Source: an uncultured Pseudocitrobacter sp. (GTDB lineage Bacteria; Pseudomonadota; Gammaproteobacteria; Enterobacterales; Enterobacteriaceae). Taken from it: 64,000 nucleotides of DNA. A model generated the notes under the pieces. That model did not search any database. It was not told the origin of the DNA and saw only the letters and a list, made by a program, of their open reading frames with translations. Below are positions 48,829-58,275 of the stretch, piece by piece. Location: assembly GCA_913778145.1 (NCBI GenBank), contig CAJYVI010000020.1:32564-96563 (forward strand), read 5' to 3'. Position 1 is the first letter of the stretch, and each line of letters begins with the position of its first letter. The position numbers and the translations under genes are program-made.

Positions 48829-49839
48829 TTATTTCTTACGCGCGTATTTCAATGAATCCAGCGCCACGGCGAAGATAATAATTGCCCCTTTAATAATGTA
48901 CTGCCAGTACGGGTTAACGCCGATATAGGTCAAACCGTAGTTGATAACCGTAAAGATAATCACACCGGTCACCACGCCGAGCACGGTACCCACACCGCCG
49001 CTGAAGGAAACGCCTCCCACCACGCAGGCTGCAATCGCATCCAGCTCATACATAAAGCCGAGGTTGTTGGTCGCCGAACCGATACGCCCCGCTTCCAGCA
49101 GGCCGCCGAAGGCATAGAACACGCCGGACAGCGCGTAAATCACCAGCAGGTTTACCGCCACGTTTACGCCAGATACTTTCGCCGCTTCCGGGTTACCACC
49201 GATGGCGAAGATGTTTTTCCCGAAGCGGGTTTTGTTCCACAACACCCAGACAAACGCCACGGCAATCAACGCGTAGAAGGTGATATACGACAGACGGAAA
49301 CTGCCGAGCGCAATAAAGCCCTGCGCAAAGGTTGAGAAGCCGCTATCAAAGCCGGAAATCGGCGACGCGCCCACAAAGTCGTAATACAGGGAGTTGATCC
49401 CGTAAACGATAATCATCGTGCCGAGCGTGGTAATAAACGGCGTCACGTTCAGATAAGCAATGATAATGCCGTTGATCAGGCCGATAATCGCGCCAATCGC
49501 GCAGACAATCAGGATAACCAGCGCAATCGGCATGGTCGCCATTTCCGGGAACACCTTGTTGGCGTTATCGACGGATTGCAGCAGCGTTGCGGCGATAACC
49601 GCCGCCAGCCCCACCTGGCGACCAGCAGACAGGTCGGTACCCTGAGTGACAATCAGCCCCGCCACGCCGAGCGCAATAATAATACGCACAGAAGACTGGG
49701 TCAGGATGTTACTTAAGTTAAGCAAACTTAAAAACGTCGGGTCCTGAAAAATAATAATCGCCAGCAGGACTAAAAGAACGACGTAAATACCGCCCTCTTT
49801 CAGATAAGTGAGAAAGCTTTTTTTATTTAACGCACTCAT
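48829..49839 (-). CDS. mglC: Methyl-galactoside ABC transporter permease MglC
   Basis: A 336-residue inner-membrane permease of the BPD_transp_2 class, the E. coli length, with about ten helices. It forms the channel for galactose and methyl-beta-galactoside uptake with MglA and MglB. The motif GTDLSAGRQVGLAAV after the third helix and GGNPEAAKVSGVNV are family landmarks. Last gene of mglBAC. Confidence 0.95.
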   Translation of the reverse strand: MSALNKKSFLTYLKEGGIYVVLLVLLAIIIFQDPTFLSLLNLSNILTQSSVRIIIALGVAGLIVTQGTDLSAGRQVGLAAVIAATLLQSVDNANKVFPEMATMPIALVILIVCAIGAIIGLINGIIIAYLNVTPFITTLGTMIIVYGINSLYYDFVGASPISGFDSGFSTFAQGFIALGSFRLSYITFYALIAVAFVWVLWNKTRFGKNIFAIGGNPEAAKVSGVNVAVNLLVIYALSGVFYAFGGLLEAGRIGSATNNLGFMYELDAIAACVVGGVSFSGGVGTVLGVVTGVIIFTVINYGLTYIGVNPYWQYIIKGAIIIFAVALDSLKYARKK

Positions 49840-49854
49840 GTCGAGCCCCTGATC

Positions 49855-51375
49855 TTAAAGGTGCAATGACGCAAGACGGAGAATTTCGTTTTGCGTTGTT
49901 GTTTTTGTTTCAACAATTCCGGCAACCAGACCGTTGCTCATTACCAGAATACGATCGGTAATTCCCAGCAGTTCCGGCATTTCGGATGAAATAATAATGA
50001 TCCCTTTATCTTTCTTCGCCAGCTCGGCAATCAGCTGATAAATTTCAAATTTCGCGCCGACGTCAATCCCGCGCGTCGGTTCATCGAGCATTAAAATCTC
50101 AGGCTGCGTTAACAGCCAACGGCCAATAATTACCTTTTGCTGGTTACCGCCAGAGAGCGAACCAATTTGCGTATGGTGGCCAGGCGTTTTCACACGCATG
50201 GAATCGATAACCCATTGGGTATCGCTCTTCATGCGCGAATTATCGAGAAGCCCGACTTTATTTTTATAATTTTTGATATTGGAGATCAGCGAGTTAAAGC
50301 CGATATCCAGATAAGCATAAATACCGGTTGAGCGACGCTCTTCGGTCACCAGCGCAAAGCCGTTATTAATGGCTTCATTGGCGTTGTGATTATTAATTTT
50401 TTTGCCGTGCAGCGTGATGGTACCGGACGATTTTTCGCGCACGCCAAACAGCGTTTCGACGATGTCGGTACGCTTTGCCCCCACCAGCCCGGCAATACCG
50501 AGAATTTCACCTTTGCGCAGCTGGAACGACACATCACGAATCGACGGCTGGCGCAGCGAAGTCAGATGCTGTACGTCCAGGATAACCTCACCCGGCGTAT
50601 TGGAACGATCCGGGAAGCGCTGGTTCAGCGAACGGCCCACCATCATGGCGATGATTTTGTCCATATCCAGCCCTTCCAGCGGCTGGGTAGCGATCCACTG
50701 CCCATCGCGCAGAACGGTGATTTCATCACACAGCTGGAAGATCTCTTCCATTTTGTGAGAGATATACACAATGCCGCAGCCGCGATCTTTCAGCTTGCGA
50801 ATAATCGTAAACAGGTGATTAACCTCTTTCTCGGTCAGAGACGAAGTCGGTTCATCCATAATCACAATTTTGGCGTTATAAGAGAACGCCTTCGCGATTT
50901 CAATCATCTGCATTTGCGAAACGGACAGCGTGCCAACGCGCGCGCGCGGGTCAATATCGATATCCAGTTCATCAAAAATCGCTTTGGTATCGCGATACAT
51001 TTTTTCCTGATCGACAAACATACCTTTGGCCGGATAACGACCCAGCCACATGTTGTCCATCACGGAGCGTTGCAGTACCAGGTTCAGTTCCTGGTGAACC
51101 ATCGATATACCATTTTCCAGCGCTTCTTTTGCTGAATGGAAGTCGATCTCTTTGCCCTGAAAAATAATGCTACCGGAATCTTTTTGATAGATCCCAAACA
51201 GGCATTTTAATAAGGTCGATTTTCCGGCGCCGTTTTCTCCCATGAGCGCATGGATAGAATGCGGACGAACCTTTAAATTGACATTATCGAGTGCCTTAAC
51301 GCCTGGAAACGACTTGTTGATATGACTCATTTCCAACAAGAATTCGCCCGACGACTCTCTATTATCGCTGACCAT
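49855..51375 (-). CDS. mglA: Galactose/methyl galactoside ABC transporter ATPase MglA
   Basis: A 506-residue protein with two tandem ABC domains. The first has Walker [10 protein letters not shown], signature [14 protein letters not shown] and Walker [11 protein letters not shown]; the second has a degenerate P-loop (GLVGAKRTD) but intact LSGGNQQKV and [10 protein letters not shown]. This asymmetry is normal for sugar importers of the family. Fifteen bases upstream of mglC. Confidence 0.96.
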   Translation of the reverse strand: MVSDNRESSGEFLLEMSHINKSFPGVKALDNVNLKVRPHSIHALMGENGAGKSTLLKCLFGIYQKDSGSIIFQGKEIDFHSAKEALENGISMVHQELNLVLQRSVMDNMWLGRYPAKGMFVDQEKMYRDTKAIFDELDIDIDPRARVGTLSVSQMQMIEIAKAFSYNAKIVIMDEPTSSLTEKEVNHLFTIIRKLKDRGCGIVYISHKMEEIFQLCDEITVLRDGQWIATQPLEGLDMDKIIAMMVGRSLNQRFPDRSNTPGEVILDVQHLTSLRQPSIRDVSFQLRKGEILGIAGLVGAKRTDIVETLFGVREKSSGTITLHGKKINNHNANEAINNGFALVTEERRSTGIYAYLDIGFNSLISNIKNYKNKVGLLDNSRMKSDTQWVIDSMRVKTPGHHTQIGSLSGGNQQKVIIGRWLLTQPEILMLDEPTRGIDVGAKFEIYQLIAELAKKDKGIIIISSEMPELLGITDRILVMSNGLVAGIVETKTTTQNEILRLASLHL

Positions 51376-51400
51376 AATTTTACCTGGCTGCTGGTTTTTA

Positions 51401-51464
51401 ATGGCTATTTACGCGAAATAGCCATGGTCTTCATCGGTAATAAAGGGCGCACTCGCGTACGCCC
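51401..51464 (-). other. Two intercistronic hairpins between mglB and mglA
   Basis: A perfect ten-base stem ATGGCTATTT / AAATAGCCAT (51401-51425) and a smaller GGGCG / CGCCC hairpin (51445-51464) lie in the 101-base gap. They probably shield the mglB 3' end and lower mglA output, so that binding protein exceeds transporter. Confidence 0.65.
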
Positions 51465-51476
51465 GAATAAAAATAA

Positions 51477-52475
51477 TTATTTATTGGTGAATTCGCTAAG
51501 GTTGTCTTTATCTACACCCACGTAAGGCACGCGAACCACTTTATTTTCGATTTTCCAGTTCGTGCCTTCCGCCGCGGCTTTACCATCGGCCAGGTTTTTC
51601 GCCAGGTCGAAAGTGGCTTTCGCCTGGTTGTTAGCATCGTTCAACACGGTACCGGCCATCGCGCCAGATTTCACCAGCGCCAGCGCTTCTGGCAGCGCAT
51701 CAACGCCGAATACCGGAATGCTGCTCTTATTGTGCGCTTTCAGTGCTTCAACCGCGCCCATCGCCATCGCATCGTTGTTGGCGATAACCACTTCAATTTT
51801 GTTGGCGTTAGGGCCAGAGAGCCATGCGTCCATTTTGTCTTTCGCCTGCGCGGTATCCCACATAGCGGTATCTAACTGCAACTGCTGGGTTTTCAGACCT
51901 TTGTTATTCAACTCTTTGATAACGTAGGTGGTACGCGCTTCCGCATCCGGGTGGCCCGGTTCGCCTTTCAGCAGAACAAACTGTACCTGACCGTCTTTGT
52001 TCAGATCCCAGTTAGGGTTAGCCGCCCAGTGTTTAGCAATCAGATCGCCCTGGATAATGCCGGACTCTTTAGAGTCGGTACCGACGTAAAACGCTTTGTC
52101 GTAGCTGTCCAGCGCCTTACGGGAAGGTTCTTTGTTGAAGAAGACGATAGGCACATTCTGGCCGCGCGCTTTCTCAATCACGGTGCCTGCTGCTGCCGGG
52201 TCAACCAGGTTGATCGCCAGCGCTTTTACGCCCTTCGCCAGCAGCACGTCAATCTGGTCGTTCTGCTTGGACTGGTCGTTCTGTGAGTCGTTCATCAGCA
52301 GCTGTACATCCGGCGCTGCTTTGGCGTCTTTCTCGATAGCTTTGCGGACCACGGACATAAAGTTATCGTCATACTTATAAATCGTCACACCAATGCGGGT
52401 ATCAGCAGCGTGCGCTGCGGCACCGAATAACATGCTTGCCATCACAGCAGACAGGGTTAACACCTTCTTATTCAT
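51477..52475 (-). CDS. mglB: Galactose/glucose-binding periplasmic protein MglB
   Basis: A 332-residue substrate-binding protein; the signal peptide ends at AHA (residue 23). It delivers galactose and glucose to MglAC and serves as chemoreceptor ligand for Trg. The calcium-binding loop (DLNKDGQVQ) is present. First gene of mglBAC with a leader of about 215 bases from the predicted start site. Confidence 0.97.
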   Translation of the reverse strand: MNKKVLTLSAVMASMLFGAAAHAADTRIGVTIYKYDDNFMSVVRKAIEKDAKAAPDVQLLMNDSQNDQSKQNDQIDVLLAKGVKALAINLVDPAAAGTVIEKARGQNVPIVFFNKEPSRKALDSYDKAFYVGTDSKESGIIQGDLIAKHWAANPNWDLNKDGQVQFVLLKGEPGHPDAEARTTYVIKELNNKGLKTQQLQLDTAMWDTAQAKDKMDAWLSGPNANKIEVVIANNDAMAMGAVEALKAHNKSSIPVFGVDALPEALALVKSGAMAGTVLNDANNQAKATFDLAKNLADGKAAAEGTNWKIENKVVRVPYVGVDKDNLSEFTNK

Positions 52476-52689
52476 GGTATCTCCGGTTTTATTATGCAGG
52501 GTAGTTCGTATGAAATAAGTCGGCGGGCAGTGTTAATAAAACGTTACTGCACGACGAAATTCATTCTTAAGTAAAATTATTCTTCCGTGGTCGGTAACGC
52601 TCCAGAGTGCGCTTTATTGCTTGTTTTCGACTTAACTGCTATAGAAAAAGTGATTAATCACCGTAATATACGGCTAAATCGTTACAAAC

Positions 52690-52756
52690 AGCGACATCAT
52701 AGTCAGCGCAATGTTAATATACTGTGAAATTACTCACAGATTGAAAACGGTTACAT
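52690..52756 (-). promoter_or_regulatory. mglBAC promoter: class II CRP site, -10 and gal operator
   Basis: TGTGAAATTACTCACA (52723-52738) is a perfect CRP palindrome. On the minus strand a -10 TATGAT lies at 52696-52701, which would put the start site near 52690 and the CRP centre near -41, a class II layout. Immediately upstream, TTGAAAACGGTTACAT (52741-52756) fits the GalR/GalS operator. E. coli mgl is known to be activated by CRP and repressed by GalS. Confidence 0.85.
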
Positions 52757-52768
52757 CTACTATTTAAA

Positions 52769-53791
52769 TCAGTTAGTGACGGGCAGCACAGATTGCCGCT
52801 GAGCCACCGAATGACGGCGCACCAGCGTAGGCATAAAACAATGTGTTGCTGATGCATCGAGTTTCCCCGCTGCGCCCAGCAAGGCCAGTTCAGTTGCCAG
52901 TTTTGCCATGGAAACAATCGGATAGCGGATGGTGGTAAGTTGCGGATCGGTGTAACGCGCCAACGGAATATCATCAAAGCCAATGATAGAAACCTGCTGC
53001 GGCACGGCAATGCCGTTATCTTTTAGCGCAGTGAGCGCGCCAGCGGCCATATTATCGTTATAGGAAAACACCGCCGTCAGGCCCGGATTGCGCCCCAGCA
53101 GTTCAACCATTGCGGCTTCCCCGCCCTGCATATCCGGCGACCCGGTGCCTATCCAGCTATCGGGAGCGGTAATGCCCTGCTCGCGTAAAGCGCGTTGCCA
53201 CCCTTCCCGGCGCAGGTCTTCATCTTCAATCTGGTGGCTGGAGGCAAGATAACCAATGCGTTGATGACCGTGATTTAACAACGTGCGCGTTGCCATCACC
53301 GCTCCACTGACGTTGTCCAGCCCCACGCAGCGATGCGCGTATCCCGGCACGACGCGGTTAATCAGCACCATTCCGGGAATGTGATCCATGAAATCGCCCA
53401 GTTCGCGGTCGCTAAGGGCTTTTGAGTGCACAATAAGCGCGCTGCACCGCTGTCGAATCAACACCTCAATGGCATTACGCTCTTTTTCCGCTTCATGGTA
53501 GCTATTGCCAATGAGCACGTATTTTTGCTGCAACTGAGCAACGGTATCGACCGCTTTTACCAGCGCGCCAAAAAAGGGATCGGAGACGTCCATCACCACC
53601 ACCCCGATGGTATCACTCACCTGCGTCGCCAGCGCCTGCGCATTGGCGTTAGGCCGATAGCCCAGCGTCGCAACCGCTTTCATTACCGTCTCGCGCGTTT
53701 CCGGGCTGACCAGCGCGCTGTTATTCAGAACGCGGGACACCGTTGCCACGGAGACACCCGCCTGCCGCGCCACGTCACGAATGGTGATCAT
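52769..53791 (-). CDS. galS: Galactose isorepressor GalS
   Basis: A 340-residue LacI-family repressor of the mgl operon and other gal genes. The N-terminal HTH ([24 protein letters not shown], in two parts) begins at ATG 53791; an in-frame start ten codons upstream is not used in the family. The effector domain follows. E. coli GalS is 346 residues. Located upstream of mglB in the same direction, as in E. coli. Confidence 0.95.
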   Translation of the reverse strand: MITIRDVARQAGVSVATVSRVLNNSALVSPETRETVMKAVATLGYRPNANAQALATQVSDTIGVVVMDVSDPFFGALVKAVDTVAQLQQKYVLIGNSYHEAEKERNAIEVLIRQRCSALIVHSKALSDRELGDFMDHIPGMVLINRVVPGYAHRCVGLDNVSGAVMATRTLLNHGHQRIGYLASSHQIEDEDLRREGWQRALREQGITAPDSWIGTGSPDMQGGEAAMVELLGRNPGLTAVFSYNDNMAAGALTALKDNGIAVPQQVSIIGFDDIPLARYTDPQLTTIRYPIVSMAKLATELALLGAAGKLDASATHCFMPTLVRRHSVAQRQSVLPVTN

Positions 53792-53881
53792 CGCCACCGC
53801 CCTGCTGTGCATTGCTGCCATTCATAGCCAAACCCTCTTTCTGGGAAGAGCGCTATTCTGGCAATGAATACATCAGCGCTA

Positions 53882-53916
53882 CGTGAAGGAAGTCACACGG
53901 CTGGAAACGGTTACAT
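53882..53916 (-). promoter_or_regulatory. galS promoter: CRP site and gal operator
   Basis: CGTGAAGGAAGTCACA (53882-53897) fits the CRP consensus and CTGGAAACGGTTACAT (53901-53916) the gal operator, in the same order as at mglB. A weak -10 lies near 53855. This is consistent with known autoregulation of galS. Confidence 0.75.
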
Positions 53917-53946
53917 CCGTTTTGTTAATGATTGTGATCCAGATCG

Positions 53947-55104
53947 TTATCTGAATGTTTTACGTAAGGAAACACCGGAAGCGCGTGCAGTGAGCTGTCG
54001 CCAGAGCCATTCGAGCGGCCCCTGACGAAAATAACGCAGCCACAGCAGCGAGAAGATAATGTTGACCAGCCAGATCGGCACAATAAATGCCAGCAGTGTA
54101 AAGCGGTCAAATTTCATAAATAGATCAAAACGATAGAACAGCGTGGTGCAGATGAGCGTTTGTAGAATGTAGTTTGAGAGCGCCATCCGCCCGACGCAGG
54201 CGATAGCAATGACCAGCCTGGAGTGACAGATTTGTGGCCAGAAGCCCCACGCCAGCGCTGCATAGCCCAGCGTTTGCAGCGGCGCGCTCAGTTCGCGCGG
54301 TGCCTGTAACAGGAAAGCACACCAGCGATAATCCCAGCCTAACTGCCACTGCGCAACAATCGCTGGCAGGTTGATCACCATACCAATAGCAATCAACGAT
54401 GCACCAGTGCGTCGATAATGCCGCAGGCTAAACTGCCCTTTCAGCCAGCCGCTGCGCATCAGCGCTGCGCCCATCAGCATCATGCCCGCCAGCTGCCAGC
54501 CATATTGCGCGCCAAGCGCCAGCAGGTTCGCGGAAAGCAGATCGACACGATTGCTTACCGCTTCCATGCCACCATTAACTTTCCAGTAATGCTCATACAA
54601 AAGCGTCGAGGCATCCGGCACCCAGGAGCGGCTTTGCCCCGAATCGGCAATCAGCCCCAGCAGCACCAGCAGGCCAACGCCCACCAGATAAAGCATCGCC
54701 CCGGTATTAAACAGTGATTTCACATCGCGCGCTTCACGGATTAAACGCCAACTGATTAAGCCCACCAGCGCGTAGGCCAGCAGAATATCGCCATCCCAGA
54801 GGAGCAAACCGTGAATAAAACCGAGTAAAGCCAGCAGCGTTAAGCGCGACTGGATCCAGCGTTTCCCGCGAGGCAGAAGCAGTTGCAGCCCGGCACCAAA
54901 TAGTAGCGCAAACAGCGTGAGGAATTTGACCTGCGCAAAGAGGTCGAGCACCGCCCAGGTCCAGGCATCGCGTGAGGTGATATCGCCATACCAGGCGGGA
55001 TTAAGATAGGCGGCTTTGGGCAAGCCAAAGCCGTTGATATTCAGCAGCAGGATACCGAGGATAGCCACGCCCCGCACAAAATCCAGGGTGACGTTTCGTT
55101 CCAT
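53947..55104 (-). CDS. yeiB: DUF418 membrane protein YeiB
   Basis: A 385-residue polytopic inner-membrane protein with about ten helices, the E. coli YeiB size. The opening ERNVTLDFVRGVAILGILLLN is the DUF405/DUF418 signature shared with acyltransferase-3-like proteins. Function unknown. It lies 14 bases after folE in the same direction and is likely cotranscribed. Confidence 0.92.
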   Translation of the reverse strand: MERNVTLDFVRGVAILGILLLNINGFGLPKAAYLNPAWYGDITSRDAWTWAVLDLFAQVKFLTLFALLFGAGLQLLLPRGKRWIQSRLTLLALLGFIHGLLLWDGDILLAYALVGLISWRLIREARDVKSLFNTGAMLYLVGVGLLVLLGLIADSGQSRSWVPDASTLLYEHYWKVNGGMEAVSNRVDLLSANLLALGAQYGWQLAGMMLMGAALMRSGWLKGQFSLRHYRRTGASLIAIGMVINLPAIVAQWQLGWDYRWCAFLLQAPRELSAPLQTLGYAALAWGFWPQICHSRLVIAIACVGRMALSNYILQTLICTTLFYRFDLFMKFDRFTLLAFIVPIWLVNIIFSLLWLRYFRQGPLEWLWRQLTARASGVSLRKTFR

Positions 55105-55118
55105 GTATCCTGCCCCGC

Positions 55119-55787
55119 TTAGTTATGGTGGCGTACGGCGCGCAAGAATTCCTGACGGGTATTCTGGCTGGATTTAAACAGGCCGCCGAGCGACGTGGTA
55201 GTGGTTGCACTGGTGGCATCGCGAATACCGCGCGCCTTCACGCAATAATGCACCGCATCAATAGAAACCGCCACGTTGTTGGTCCCGAGCAGGGTTTGCA
55301 GCGCGGTGAGAATTTGCTGCGTCAGACGCTCCTGCACCTGCGGGCGCTGGGCGAAAAACTGCACGATACGGTTGATTTTGGACAAGCCAATCACCGACTC
55401 TTTCGGGATGTATGCCACCGTCGCTTTACCATCGATGGTCACAAAATGGTGTTCACAGGTGCTGGTGAGGGTGATATCGCGCACGGTCACCATCTCATCA
55501 ACCTTCATCTTGTTTTCAATGACGGTGATTTTCGGGAAATTGGCGTAATCGAGGCCAGAGAAAATCTCATCCACATACATTTTGGCGATGCGATGCGGAG
55601 TTTCCATCAAACTGTCATCACTCAGATCGAGATTAAGCAACTGCATAATCTCGGTCATATGCCCTGAAATCAGACGCTTACGTGTTTCATTATCCATTTC
55701 GCGCACCGGCGGGCGCAGCGGCGTTTCCAGCCCACGGGCCACGAGGGCTTCATGAACCAGTGCAGCTTCTTTACTCAGTGATGACAT
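55119..55787 (-). CDS. folE: GTP cyclohydrolase I
   Basis: The first enzyme of tetrahydrofolate synthesis, turning GTP to dihydroneopterin triphosphate. From ATG 55787 ([12 protein letters not shown]) it has 222 residues as in E. coli. Zinc ligands lie in the STCEHH and HYCVKARG segments. A longer open frame to 55865 exists but lacks family similarity; the AGAAAGAAAAG site is near the shorter start. Confidence 0.96.
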   Translation of the reverse strand: MSSLSKEAALVHEALVARGLETPLRPPVREMDNETRKRLISGHMTEIMQLLNLDLSDDSLMETPHRIAKMYVDEIFSGLDYANFPKITVIENKMKVDEMVTVRDITLTSTCEHHFVTIDGKATVAYIPKESVIGLSKINRIVQFFAQRPQVQERLTQQILTALQTLLGTNNVAVSIDAVHYCVKARGIRDATSATTTTSLGGLFKSSQNTRQEFLRAVRHHN

Positions 55788-55889
55788 CTTTTCTTTCTCC
55801 AGCAGGTGGGGCACTCCGCCCTTCATGGGGCAAAGTTTGCACTTATTGTGCGTGAGGCCGCGCACATAATCCAGTATTCGTAACGATAA

Positions 55890-57038
55890 TTATTGCAATT
55901 GCTGCTGCCTTGCATGCTCCGGCCGCCATACCAGCACGCCGCCGATAAACAGCGCCAGCGCCGCGACGCCAAGCGCAGGGTCGAGTCGATGCGTAAGCCA
56001 GGTCGACAACGCCGAGGTCATCGGGCCAACCAATTGACCGACTGCATAACCGGTAGTCAGCAATCCGGCCATATAACGCGAGTGACGCGGCGCCAGCTCG
56101 CGCCCATATAACAACGAAAGCTGCACCGCGCAAAGGAAGCCGCCGCCCACCAGCGCAGCGCCCATGGCTAAGCCCGGTAAGCCAGGCACCAGCCAGGCGA
56201 ACAGTACGCCAATCCCCTGCAACCACAGTACCACCGCCAGACGGTGGTGGCTCTGCCCCACGTGACGCATCGCAATACTCAGGGCGATACCGATAACCGA
56301 CGCGAGGCCAAATATCGGCCAGACAAACTGGGCAAACAGGCTACCGGGAAAGCGCTGCGCGGCCATTTGTGAGAGAAAGGTCGCGGGCAAGATATAGCCG
56401 AATCCCGCCAGGCTGTAGCTCCAGACCAGACGTTTAAGGTCGGCGGTGAGATGCAGCGGCTCGGGCTTTGTGCCAGACGGATGCAATGCCCCTGGACGCG
56501 GCAACCAGCGCACCACCAGTATAATCAGCACTAACCCCAGCAGGCCGTACAGCAGCCAGCCCTGCGACGCGGCAAGCGACTGAGAGTGGATCCACACCGC
56601 CAGCAGGCCGCTCAGGGCAATCCCCGCCCCCGGCCCGGCAAACACTGCGGCGCTCAACCCGGCATGGCCCAGTTGCGCCAGACGCTCGTTGGCCCAGGCG
56701 GCGGTTAGCACCAGCGCCCAGCCGCTCATGCATCCCAGAATCAGGCGCAGGACGCCGTGCAGCCAGGCATTATCGGCCCACGCGGAAAGCAGTGTGAACA
56801 CTACCGCCCCGGCAATGCCCAGATACAGACGCGTCTCGACGTGACGTTGTGCGCGCATGGCATCCCACGCGCCAATCAGATAGCCCAGATAGTTCATTGC
56901 CGCTACCAGCCCGGCGCTGGTCAGCGTGAGCTGGTTGTCGGCAATCATTAATGGCACCTGGGGCGTAAAGGCAAACCGCCCTATCCCCATAATAACCACC
57001 AGCACCGTAAAGCCGCTGAATGCGATTCGTAAGGCCAT
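55890..57038 (-). CDS. YbfB/YjiJ family MFS transporter
   Basis: A 382-residue 12-helix permease. The GIGRFAFTPQVPLMI opening and MNYLGYLIGAW are hallmarks of the YbfB/YjiJ group, whose substrates are unknown. It occurs between folE and yeiG, where E. coli K-12 has no transporter, so it is an accessory gene relative to that strain. Confidence 0.82.
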   Translation of the reverse strand: MALRIAFSGFTVLVVIMGIGRFAFTPQVPLMIADNQLTLTSAGLVAAMNYLGYLIGAWDAMRAQRHVETRLYLGIAGAVVFTLLSAWADNAWLHGVLRLILGCMSGWALVLTAAWANERLAQLGHAGLSAAVFAGPGAGIALSGLLAVWIHSQSLAASQGWLLYGLLGLVLIILVVRWLPRPGALHPSGTKPEPLHLTADLKRLVWSYSLAGFGYILPATFLSQMAAQRFPGSLFAQFVWPIFGLASVIGIALSIAMRHVGQSHHRLAVVLWLQGIGVLFAWLVPGLPGLAMGAALVGGGFLCAVQLSLLYGRELAPRHSRYMAGLLTTGYAVGQLVGPMTSALSTWLTHRLDPALGVAALALFIGGVLVWRPEHARQQQLQ

Positions 57039-57176
57039 ACCGCCTCAATTGTTAACAATAAGTTATATGCATGATGCGGCATATCGACATAATGCGGAAG
57101 TGAAAGTTACTCAACGGCGGTGAATTATCTGTATGATGATCCCAGTTTTTCTGATTTTGAATATAAGGAGCCTTGC

Positions 57177-58013
57177 ATGGAATTGCTTGAAGAACATCGT
57201 TGTTTTGAAGGCTGGCAACAACGCTGGCGGCACGACTCCACTACGTTGAACTGTGCCATGACGTTCAGCATCTTTTTACCGCCAACCCACGGAACAACGC
57301 CGCCGCCGGTACTTTACTGGCTATCCGGTTTGACCTGTACGGATGAGAACTTCACCACCAAAGCCAACGCGCAGCGCGTCGCCTCTGAATTGGGGATTGT
57401 GCTGGTGATGCCCGATACCAGCCCGCGCGGCGCGGATGTCGCCAACGACGACGGCTATGATCTGGGCCAGGGCGCAGGTTTTTATCTCAACGCCACGCAA
57501 CAGCCGTGGGCTAAGCACTTTCGGATGTATGACTACATACGCGATGAACTGCCCGCACTGATTCAGGATAAATTTAATGTCAGCGATCGCTGTGCGATCA
57601 GTGGACACTCAATGGGCGGACACGGCGCGCTGCTGATGGCGCTGAAGAATCCGGGCAAATTTGTTAGTGCATCGGCGTTTGCGCCCATTGTGAACCCCTG
57701 CAATGTGCCGTGGGGGAAGAAAGCGTTTACAGCGTATCTGGGCGAGGATCAATCCGCCTGGGCGCAGTGGGACAGTTGTGCGTTGTTACATGCCAGCGAG
57801 GCTGACGCGGCAACGCCAATGCTTATCGATCAGGGCGACAACGATCAGTTCCTGGCCGATCAATTGCAGCCGGCGGTATTCGCAGAGATCGCCCGGCAAA
57901 AAGACTGGCCGCTCACCCTGCGCATTCAGCCGGGTTACGATCACAGCTACTTCTTTATTGCGTCGTTTATTGAGGATCATCTGCGCTTCCATGCGCAGTA
58001 TTTGTTGAAGTAA
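57177..58013 (+). CDS. yeiG: S-formylglutathione hydrolase YeiG
   Basis: A 278-residue esterase-D-type alpha/beta hydrolase that completes glutathione-dependent formaldehyde detoxification. The nucleophile Ser lies in [11 protein letters not shown]; Asp and His follow in DQGDNDQFL and YDHSYFFI. The ATG at 57177 with an AAGGAGCC site gives the E. coli length; an upstream in-frame start at 57120 is not supported. Confidence 0.95.
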   Translation: MELLEEHRCFEGWQQRWRHDSTTLNCAMTFSIFLPPTHGTTPPPVLYWLSGLTCTDENFTTKANAQRVASELGIVLVMPDTSPRGADVANDDGYDLGQGAGFYLNATQQPWAKHFRMYDYIRDELPALIQDKFNVSDRCAISGHSMGGHGALLMALKNPGKFVSASAFAPIVNPCNVPWGKKAFTAYLGEDQSAWAQWDSCALLHASEADAATPMLIDQGDNDQFLADQLQPAVFAEIARQKDWPLTLRIQPGYDHSYFFIASFIEDHLRFHAQYLLK

Positions 58014-58020
58014 GCGTGGG

Positions 58021-58266
58021 TTGCCGGATGGCGCTGGCGCTTATCCGGCCTACGGGTGCGTGCGGTCAGCGGATTTGCCCTGATTCACATCACGCGTAGG
58101 TCGGATAAGGCGTAGCCGCATCCGACATTCCCGCACGATCGGAGCGGTCGGTTAGATTGCCGGATGGCGCTGGCGCTTATCCGGCCTACGGGTGCGTGCG
58201 GTCAGCGGATTTTCCCTAATACACATCAAGCGTAGGTCGGATAAGGCGTAGCCGCCATCCGACATT
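58021..58266. repeat. Tandemly duplicated BIME between yeiG and cirA
   Basis: A unit of about 115-120 bases, beginning TTGCCGGATGGCGCTGGCGC and ending near CATCCGACATT, occurs twice, starting at 58021 and 58157, a period of 136 bases. Each unit holds two inverted REP sequences. The copies differ at only a few bases, which points to recent duplication. Confidence 0.9.
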
Positions 58267-58275
58267 TCCGCGCAA

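Noticed and set aside
50386..51135. Open frame of 249 codons opposite mglA
   Set aside because: Composition mirrors the antisense of an ABC ATPase gene; no ribosome site or domain.
55788..55865. Extended N terminus for folE
   Set aside because: The added 26 residues have no family similarity, while ATG 55787 gives the exact 222-residue length.
58021..58266. Tandem repeats as a CRISPR array
   Set aside because: Only two long copies, each made of REP palindromes; no regular short repeats with spacers and no cas genes.
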